64,000 nucleotides of DNA from assembly GCF_028476545.1 (NCBI RefSeq), contig NW_026732287.1:124001-188000 (forward strand), in the 5' to 3' direction. Below are positions 56,103-64,000 of the stretch, one piece after another (position 1 is the stretch's first letter; each line of letters starts with the position of its first letter). Under the pieces are notes generated by a model, which saw only the letters and a list, made by a program, of their open reading frames with translations, was not told the origin of the DNA and searched no databases. The stretch comes from Physella acuta. Its lineage: Eukaryota > Mollusca > Gastropoda > Physidae. Both the position numbers and the translations under genes were made by a program.

Positions 56103-57311
56103 TCAAATCTCCAGCTGTGTAGATTTTGTAATATTTCCTTTATACTTTTGGAGAACAGGCAAAATTTCTTCATCGACAAATCTCTCCACCTGCAACGAAG
56201 TTAAAACAATTAGTTCTCTAATCCAACTGACCTTGAGAGTTGAATAAATAATGTTTAAAAAATTGGATTCTAAAGTTCAATTGCTAATTACCTGTCTAAC
56301 TGATAAACCATAGAAAGATGCAGGATCCAGACAACTCTCTAGTTTGTCTATTATTGCTCCAAAATATTTATCCTCTTTAATGCGATCTAACAAATCACAT
56401 GGCACACCTTCAGTCTTCATTGCTGTAGCACTTTCTATTGCCAAAATTCTCAATCTTTCATGGCATTCCTAAAGTAAAGCATGCTTTGTCAAAAAACAAT
56501 AATTATACTTTTCAACTAAGTGTTTCTAAGTTCCATCCTGTTCTGTAAAATTTTAAATTGTACAAAAAAATAATTTTTGAATGTATAACAGACCTGCCGA
56601 TTACCACCTGCTGTTTTCACCATGGCCATGATGATGTTTTCTGTGGCCATAAATGGCAGCTCATCATTTAATCTTTTTGTTATTACCTGTGTTGATAGAA
56701 AATTTTACATGTACATTGCATTTTTAAGATGTCATGTCACATTTTAAACTTCCATAAGGAAAAATTCCAAACCTTAAATACTTTTTATGCCTGTTGGGTT
56801 ACAAAATTTTTGTTTTTTAATAAAAAATTTGTTGTTAAATGTTTTTTTGGCTTTGAATATTGATATGATTACAGAGGTTTTAGTTTATACCTTTGGGTAA
56901 ATAACAATTCCTTCAAAAATATTCTGAAGTGTGTTGATGATTGCATCTGCAGCCAGATAAGCCTCAGGTAAAACTATTCGCCGATTGGCACTGTCGTCTA
57001 ATGTCCTCTCCATCCATTGGACTGATGCTGTTTGTAGAGGGTTTTGAACAAGACTAATTAGCAGCCGTGCTAGAGAACAACATCGTTCACTTCTCATCGG
57101 ATTTCTCTTGTAAGGCATGGCACTAGAACCTGAAGAAGTAATTAAAGGTTTATAACTAGCAATGTGGGTAGGCTTTTAGCATTTTAAGATTCAAAATGTA
57201 ATATTTTGTGTTGATAACAGTTGATTATGAACAATACTAACCAATTTGCTCAGCCTCAAAGGGCTCTTCCAGTTCTTTAAAACTGGCCAGAAGCCTAATA
57301 TCTGTGCAGAT
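56103..57311 (-). CDS. ADSL: ADSL 3' exons: signature loop and C-terminal domain
   Basis: Five exons (57242-57311, 56891-57129, 56594-56686, 56292-56468, 56103-56189) encode [20 protein letters not shown], the [17 protein letters not shown] loop with its catalytic serine, the LDDSANRR active-site strand, and the C-terminal helical bundle ending [19 protein letters not shown]. Splice sites are all GT-AG. The last exon holds 28 codons and TGA (56103-56105). Confidence 0.94.
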
Positions 57312-60300
57312 CTAAACAATGAAATATGAGTATAAAACAATGTTAGCAATCATCAATAGTTTTTTTAAAAACATTTAACAATGAGCTCATCCATTTTTAA
57401 TGCCCGAATTAAATTATCCCCTTCAATTAACAAATAGCAAAAATAGAAAAGTACTTGTCCCTACAACACTGATTAAAATTTATGTTTGTAGGTAAAACAA
57501 ACTATTTCATTTAAGTCATTTGTGTAGTTTTAATTTTAAAGTATTGAACCAGCAAAATGCTAACCACAAAGAATGAATTCAAATATGTCCTGACAATTTT
57601 TTTGTGTGATTTCCTGCCCTCTGAGAGAGCATATCTCCTCTACTTATTAAAATAAGGTGTACCCAACCATTAGTACACAAAATTTAATGTGTTGTGCAGG
57701 CACTTCTAGTTGAATTAGACCAGGGGTCTCCAAACTTTTCAGTCTGAGGGCCGCATTAACTATCAAATTTCAGTTGGGGGGCCAGTTTCTTCCAGGCATG
57801 TCTTTGATTTTTCGGGGCAAAGATCCTCAGCCATAACCAACAAACGTTTTTTCCGTGGACAAAAAGATCGCCGCGGGCCGGATGAGAGGACCTCGCGGGC
57901 CGGCGGCCCGCGGGCCGTAGTTTGGAGACCCCTGAATTAGACTATAGAAACATAACGGACTTATTTTTCAAGATAACAAATGATAGAAACAAAGACCTGT
58001 ATATAAAAATTTTGTGTAAATGTTATCATGTTCATACATATATAGTGTGACATACCACTGACGGTTACAGAAAATCAACAAAAGTTGATAAAAACCTACA
58101 AACAAAATCTAATACTAGATCTATAAATATAGTCCATCTAATTGAAATAGTGAGATAAGATAGAAAATCTATTCTTTTCCAACTCAAAGAGGGTTAAAAT
58201 AAAAAAAATCAGTATTACTTCCTAAACTTTTTTCAAACCCACATGGATAATAATAAATGTATAAATTAAAATGCATGTTTTTTGTATCAAACAGTTAATT
58301 TCTGTGTATAAGAAAATAGGTTGGGGTTGGAACACTGGGGTTTAATTGTTTATAAATGTAAACTGCCATTTTTCTAATAACATATTTGGTAAAATAATTT
58401 AACATTGTAGAGTTGATAAATAATCACTAAAATATAGTTTTTTAACAAGCTTTTACTCAGCTTGCAACGTCTGTGGGTTTATGACAATTTTGACCCACTT
58501 CTAATGCAGTGATACAGTTCAAACTTTCCAGCTACCTTTGTCTTTGATGACAATTCAAAATATCTAATTTTTATTCTAATTAGACAGTAGTCTAGTCATT
58601 AAAATTTAATTAACAGATAACAAGATTTAAAAGTAACTAATAGCTTGCCGTGCAGGGGGGATGGAATGTTATCACGGTTGGCTGGTTTCTTGATGAGCAT
58701 TGAATCAAAGAAGGTCGAGACAACTGCCTTTTAGAGATCGCAAGCTACTAGTCGGGTTTTAACACAAATAATTTTAGTCGAAGCATATGTAGATGAAGTG
58801 TCAACTTCATTTAAAACAAATTACCTAAAGTTGAAAAGCAAATAAATATAAAAACCTTCACAATAACAATACACTGAAAATAAGAAAATAGGATATAGTT
58901 CGAACTTTCCAAATACATTCTTCTTCGAGGGCAATACAAGGATACCTAGTTTTTAATCTAATTAGAGATCAGATTTGTCATTAAAAATTAATTACAAATG
59001 ATTACTTTATTGAATAATTAAAGGGGAGATAACTAGTTGAGCTGTGGTTAAGACTATATATTGTTGGGTCACGGTTGATTGCTTGAGTGTACACCACGTA
59101 GAGGGGGCTGACATTCTGTCTTTTAGAGATCACAATCTACTGCACATGAGATTTTACATATTTTAACTACTAAAGCTTTTATTTAAAAGAGCAAGTTTTT
59201 TTTTTTTCAGCGCATTTAAAAGCTTGTGATTATGATGTATTTATTATATTTTTAAATCAGCTCACTGTGTAGTAGGGACCCAGTTATTAAGAAATAAGAA
59301 ATTAGGTTCTGCTACAACTCTATATAATAAATGACCCCTAACATTAACACATGTCCAACATTTCCCTAACTTGGGTAGTAAGTAATAGTAAGCTCTACCT
59401 TGTGGACAGATGCCCCAAAGCTGGCAAAAGCTGACAGGATTGCAACATCAATTTTTCTTGGGTAAGTCTGGCCACAAATAATGAAATGGCTGCAAAAACA
59501 GAATCAATGGTCACACCCCTCTCAAGTTAATTTTTCAAGATATAAATGTCAAAATAAATGTGATAACTTTAAAAACTAAAAGAAATTTGCCTTTTAAAAC
59601 CAGCCATCTCTGTTACAATGTCGTCCAGTTTTTCAACTTTGCTTCCATCACCTTCAAACAACGTGAGGAAACTGGCCTGGGTGCCTGTGGTTCCCTTCAC
59701 CCCCCGAAACCTGAGCTCACTAGTGATTTTCTCAAAGTTTATCAAATCCATGAGCAGCTCTTGTGCCCAAATACAGGCACGCTTGCCGACCGTTGAGACC
59801 TGTGCTGCCCTGAGAATTGAAATAGCACATAGTCAAGTAATCAAAAAAAAAGTAGTACATAGTCACATAATCAACCAAAACACAGTAGTACATAGGTCAC
59901 GTAATCAACCAAAACACAGTAGTACATAGTCACATAATCAACCAAAATACAGTAGTACATAGTCAGGTAATCAAAAACACAGTAGTACATAGTCACATAA
60001 TCAACCACAACACAGTGGTACGTAGTCACATAATCAACCAAAACACAGTAGTACATAGGTCACGTAATCAACCACAACACAGTAGTACATAGTCACATAA
60101 TCAACCAAAATACAGTAGTACATAGTCAGGTAATCAACCAAAACACAGCAGTACATAGTCACGTAATCAACCAAAACATAGTACAATAGTAGTACATAGG
60201 TAATCAAAAACACGGTAGTACATAGTCACGTAATCAACCAAAACACGGTAGTACATAGTCACATAGTCAACCAAAACACTGTAGTACATAGGTCACAGTA

Positions 60301-61608
60301 GTACATAGGTAATCAAAAACACAGTAGTACATAGTCAGGTAATCAACCAAAATACAGTAGTACATAGTCAGGTAATCAACCAAAATACAGTAGTACATAG
60401 TCAGGTAATCAACCAAAATACAGTAGTACATAGGTAATCAAAAACACAGTAGTACATAATCACATAACCAACCAAAACACAGTGATACATAGTCACGTAA
60501 TCAACCAAAACAGTGGTAAATACTCAGTAAAAAACAAAACAGTAGTACATACTCAGTAAAAAACAAAACAGTAGTACATACTCAGTAACAAACAAAAACA
60601 ATCAAACAAATTCTAGAGTACAACAAAAAAGAAGCTTCCAATAAAAATGGGCAATATTGCTTGGAATTTAGAAGTCTATATAAAATGAATTGTTCAAAAA
60701 ACTTACTGAAGATGAGTATAGGAGAGGCATGGAAGACTCTTGTGTTCTAGTGCAAATTTGGTAAGCTGGTCTATGCAAGAAGCCAACTAGATTTGCAGAA
60801 ATGGACAATTTTTTTTCAATATTAGACAATTTTTAAAAAAAGTTCCCTGAATTACTTTTACAAAATACATTAAATCTTAAACTACATAAGAAGATTAGAT
60901 CATCAGAATTAATAGGCACTTTAAGAAATTGGCAATTATTTAATTTAATACTCTTCTACAAACTGATATAAGAATGCTGAGAATGACTAATGAAGTAGAG
61001 TAGATAACTTGCTGATGGCAAACCAAACTAGTAAGTTAAAAAGGCTTTCACAGTAAAAAATATGTATCTTTATATCTATATAAATAATGCTTTTATTTAG
61101 AGGTTTTCCATTTCTTAAAATTGTTATGCTGAGTGTTTTAATCTATTGCATCATATTTTAATAAAGCAATTTTTTCACTCAGTAATGAAATACAAAGATG
61201 AGAAACTTAAATCAATGCTTGGAAAAAAATACTGATACTCTACCTTAGGCTTAAGAATTTCAAGTCCATCTCTTAGTACTATCAAGTCCTGCAAAGTAGA
61301 AAATGTATTATTTTATTTAAAATCAGGTATTCCAAAAATCAAAAATTAAATATGTTTGATCAGGGCCTTAATGTAGTCACTTGTAAAGATAGTTAAGAGC
61401 TTACAGTGTTGTCTCCAACATAACACGAGGTAGCACCAAGATGGATTATGGGGGCTGCTTTAGGGCACAAGGCACCAAATGTATGGACATGTGCCATCAC
61501 ATCATGCCTGTATTTCTTCTCCTCCCTTGCTGCCAGCTGGAAGTCTATGTTGTCTATGTTTTTCTCCATCTCTTCTATCTGCTCCTCTGTTATGGCTAAC
61601 CCTAGTTC
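56103..61608 (-). CDS. ADSL: ADSL, adenylosuccinate lyase (10 exons, N-terminal exon outside)
   Basis: ADSL acts twice in purine synthesis, splitting SAICAR to AICAR and adenylosuccinate to AMP, each with release of fumarate, as a cytosolic homotetramer. Exons in transcript order: 61405-61608, 61244-61288, 60707-60786, 59591-59809, 59399-59489, 57242-57311, 56891-57129, 56594-56686, 56292-56468, 56103-56189. All phases agree: 434 residues then TGA, against 484 in human, so about 50-60 N-terminal residues lie beyond the window. Landmarks are [47 protein letters not shown] and the fumarate-lyase signature [11 protein letters not shown] (residues 237-247), followed by [11 protein letters not shown] and [12 protein letters not shown]. 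The usual HLQPAQ reads HLQAAQ here. The intron between 59591 and 59489 needs a GC donor. Catalytic residues look intact. Confidence 0.95.
57721..57934. mobile_element. 214-bp hAT MITE with perfect 8-bp target duplication
   Basis: CAGGGGTCTCCAAACTTTTC at the left and AGTTTGGAGACCCCTG at the right are inverted repeats. AATTAGAC flanks both sides (57713-57720 and 57935-57942). The GC-rich right half (cgggccggcggcccgcgggc) is typical of widespread hAT/Charlie-like MITEs of the OposCharlie kind, as I remember them. The insertion appears young by its perfect duplication. Confidence 0.88.
57943..58500. other. ADSL intron, unclassified AT-rich sequence
   Basis: No gene or repeat family recognised. 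Confidence 0.4.
58505..59145. repeat. Two diverged direct copies of a 250-bp element
   Basis: Segments at about 58505-58760 and 58893-59145 share the same order of motifs: aactttcca, ttttaatctaattaga, gtcattaaaattaatta, gtcacggttg, and cttttagagatcacaatcta. Identity is moderate. This could be a dispersed repeat inserted twice or an old duplication. Confidence 0.6.
59399..61608 (-). CDS. ADSL: ADSL 5' exons in window: lyase core
   Basis: Five exons (61405-61608, 61244-61288, 60707-60786, 59591-59809, 59399-59489) encode [19 protein letters not shown], the substrate-binding VHTFG and TSCYVGDN loops, the 15-residue exon [15 protein letters not shown], then [31 protein letters not shown], and [20 protein letters not shown]. 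The junction after GFK is AG followed by gcaaat, giving K-S-H-F-I-I against human K-R-A-F-I-I. Confidence 0.92.
59585..59590 (-). other. Non-canonical GC splice donor in ADSL (gcaaat)
   Basis: On the minus strand the exon ends TTTAAAAG before gcaaat. No GT donor within reach preserves the lyase frame, while this GC site fits alignment length exactly. Confidence 0.65.
59824..60600 (-). repeat. About 33-bp minisatellite in ADSL intron
   Basis: Units of aaaacacagtagtacatagt followed by cacataatcaacc, with aggtaatcaa and ggtcacgtaatc variants; about 22 copies, decaying at the right into actcagtaaaaaacaaaaca. It ends about 100 nt from the next exon. Confidence 0.92.
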
Positions 61609-61784
61609 CTGATTATAAAAATGGCTGATATAATTATGAAAAAAAATAAACCGGTATTGATCTCGAATATTCTTATATAAAAAACACAGGGGATGGGAAC
61701 TAGGGATATAGACATGAATTTTAATCCATTTTAAATACTTAAACTTTTTAAAATAGAATAAAATCTCCTAGAAAAAAAGAATTG

Positions 61785-62288
61785 CACACCAGTGAACGCC
61801 AAATAAAATGTGCATAATAGTGCGCAATATTATTAGTACTTTATAAATTTACATTAGTTTTTGAGAAATTGGAAATAGTGTAAATTAGTACTTCTGGTCA
61901 ACGGAAATTACTCAAAATTTGAAAGAAGGTAAAGAATTAGATCTTTTACCTACATGTGAAATTTCATTTATCTATCTGAAATAGTACTCAAGTTATAGGC
62001 TTTTGAAAAATTCAAAGTAAAAAAGTACCACTTCCGGCTATCGGAAATTGCTCAAAAGTTGATACGGATCTACGATTTTGATAAAATACTTATATATGAA
62101 ATTTCATCAACCTAGATGTAACGGTCGTCAAGTTATCGTGTTTACAGACATACATGGACAAGATTGCAAAATTATGTTTTTCCTTATAAGTGAGGTGTAA
62201 AACGTCAAGATTTGCAAAAATCTCAGTTTTTTAAATTTTTTGCACGAATACAAGACTTTCTCTATACTTCGTATATACGAGAAAGTAA
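61785..62288 (-). mobile_element. Dispersed about 500-bp repeat, copy 2, reverse orientation
   Basis: Reverse-oriented relative of 22701-23201. It shares tgaacgccaaataaaatgtg, ctgaaatagtactcaagtta and aaaacgtcaagatttgcaaa, and ends in the palindrome actttctctatac ... gtatatacgagaaagt (62255-62288). Non-coding. Confidence 0.75.
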
Positions 62289-62463
62289 AAACAGCTTTAA
62301 AAGACATGAAAAGCGATTACTTCTGAACATTTATAAATTTAAAGTAGGCACTTTAAAAAAAAATTGGAACCATTAGTTAGATGTACCTAATAGCAGAATT
62401 AGTATCAGCTCCAATAGAAAATAGGGCATCATCAAGTAGTTCATATATTATTGTTTCTGGATT

Positions 62464-62915
62464 GAATGTGGAGAGCAACGGTGATGAGAATGTTACAGGT
62501 TGTGAATGTGGAGAGCAACGGTGATGAGAATGTTACAGGTTGTGAATGTGGAGAGCAACGGTGATGAGAATGTTACAGGTTGTGAATGTGGAGAGCAACG
62601 GTGATGAGAATGTTACAGGTTGTGAATGTGGAGAGCAACGGTGATGAGAATGTTACAGGTTGTGAATGTGGAGAGCAACGGTGATGAGAATGTTACAGAT
62701 TGTGAATGTGGAGAGCAACGGTGATGAGAATGTTACAGGTTGTGAATGTGGAGAGCAACGGTGATGAGAATGTTACAGGTTGTGAATGTGGAGAGCAACG
62801 GTGATGAGAATGTTACAGGTTGTGAATGTGGAGAGCAACGGTGATGAGAATGTTACAGGTTGTGAATGTGGAGAGCAACGGTGATGAGAATGTTACAGGT
62901 TGTGGATGTGGAATG
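62464..62915 (-). repeat. 40-bp minisatellite, about 11 nearly identical copies
   Basis: Units of tgtgaatgtggagagcaacg followed by gtgatgagaatgttacaggt. One visible variant (acagat) and a decayed last unit. It lies in the presumed first ADSL intron. Confidence 0.95.
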
Positions 62916-63731
62916 GGAGAAGCTGCCAAAGAAAAATAGAAAAATTTGAATAGTATGAAAGATGGTTTCATTTCTTAACGTAAGAAATCCAGTTAGGCCT
63001 AAAGTAATCTAATCATAAAAACTATTGTGCCTTATCTTATTTTAGAAAATGGATCAAAGAGTTCCTGTACAGCTAAAACATGTTTGTCTTACGAAAGTGA
63101 AACATCGGGTTATGAATTAGGCATAATGAAAATAAATAGAAAAGTAGCCTTAAACTCAAAAAATTATTTTCAAGTTCTCTGGATTTGCAACTTTTATAAT
63201 TTATAACATTGATTCTAGATTAAAAATGAGCTTGGTTGCATCTGATGAAAACATTGCTCATATTTATTTGGTTATCTCATAATATAGCGTTGGTTATTAT
63301 TCCAGAATGGTACAGCAGTGAAAAACAGTAAAACCATGGTGGAGTCTCATTTGTCCCTCCGTTCCGGAAACCACAGAAAGTACTGTAAACCATATCTAAT
63401 TTGGTGCAATATTTTTTAAAAATAAATAATGTTTACAAATTTGCATAGATTAACTTTAGTTGCATTTTAAATTAAATACAACAATTTAAAGTGTATTTCT
63501 TACTGTTTTAGTAGATCTAGATCTAAACAGCATTTTATTTTACTAGGCTTAGATCTAGTTGTTGCAAACCTTCTACAAGTTTTTTTCCCCGTGTTTCTTA
63601 AAAAAAAAACCTTAGTTCTACTGGGCCCTAATTGTTGCTAATTTTCTGTCTATTAAGACTAAAATTAAGTTAACACATTAGGCCTAAATTAATACACTCG
63701 ACTTTTTATTTCAACGGTCAAATAAACTATG
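62916..63731. other. Unclassified sequence, ADSL first intron or upstream
   Basis: I searched by eye for the conserved ADSL N-terminus (SRYAS, W-R-x-L-W) on the minus strand and did not find it. No other gene seen. Confidence 0.4.
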
Positions 63732-63942
63732 GGGTTGTTCATAAATGACGTCACACTCGTAGGCCGTAGGCGGTCTGTAATTTTATGTTTTAGAAAACTG
63801 TGTTAATAAATTGCAATAGGAATCGATTAAAATACTCTAAGTTGACAGAGTGCAGGGGGTCTGGCATTTTGGGACAATGTGTCACGTAGGGGAGGGGGGT
63901 CAAAATCATCAAAAAAAGCGTGACGTCATTTATGGATGACCC
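63732..63942. mobile_element. 211-bp MITE with CATAAATGACGTCAC ends
   Basis: GGGTTGTTCATAAATGACGT at the left and ACGTCATTTATGGATGACCC at the right are imperfect inverted repeats; ATG flanks both sides. Elements with ccataaattacgtcac-type ends are common in invertebrate genomes as I recall. No coding capacity. Superfamily not assigned. Confidence 0.7.
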
Positions 63943-64000
63943 ATGAGTTTACACTACACTATTTACAGTAAGGAATGTTTACGAAACAAATTACCAGGCG

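Noticed and set aside
59560-59929. Plus-strand frames over the ADSL exon
   Set aside because: Antisense shadows of the ADSL coding exon at 59591-59809.

Overview
This window looks like a gene-sparse, repeat-rich invertebrate nuclear chromosome, most probably a gastropod mollusc. The organism is an inference from the style of the three host proteins, the very heavy minisatellite load, tRNA-derived SINEs and several DNA-transposon MITE families. Three multi-exon host genes were assembled by eye from splice signals, reading-phase continuity and remembered family sequences; no alignment could be run.

Layout. 1-16.5 kb is almost entirely tandem repeats and transposons: nested hAT elements inside a possible foldback structure at 1.1-4.0 kb, then minisatellites of about 11 to 35 bp, including a 3.1-kb array of a 32-bp unit, a CRE-bearing array and a telomere-like tract. 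16.6-29.9 kb (+) carries PAPSS, bifunctional 3'-phosphoadenosine-5'-phosphosulfate synthase, as 12 exons encoding 605 residues; only the short N-terminal exon is uncertain. Its introns are packed with minisatellites, many of whose units contain copies of the adjoining splice site. 31.6-33.9 kb holds a LINE RNase H fragment and hAT MITEs. 34.1-55.9 kb (+) is a 31-exon gene for a predicted 1275-residue RRM-Tudor-coiled-coil-pseudokinase protein related to STK31/TDRD8, with a TDRD10-like N-terminus. Its introns hold Harbinger-like MITEs, a 181-bp satellite, SINEs and a retroposed element. 56.1-61.6 kb (-) is adenylosuccinate lyase (ADSL), 10 exons and 434 residues, with its first exon(s) outside the window. 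The rest, to 64 kb, is ADSL intron or upstream DNA with a 40-bp array and a small MITE.

Functionally the three genes look independent: sulfate activation (PAPSS), a probable germ-granule/piRNA-type Tudor protein (STK31-like), and purine synthesis (ADSL). The last two are tail to tail, 216 bp between stop codons, with poly(A) signals placed so that their 3' UTRs should overlap.

The most unusual signal is the repeated birth of tandem arrays at exon-intron borders of PAPSS. Donor or acceptor sites, sometimes with adjoining exon sequence, are present in up to about 25 tandem copies. In one intron the decoy donors lie 57 nt apart in an open frame, so alternative donor use could insert 19-residue repeats into the protein.
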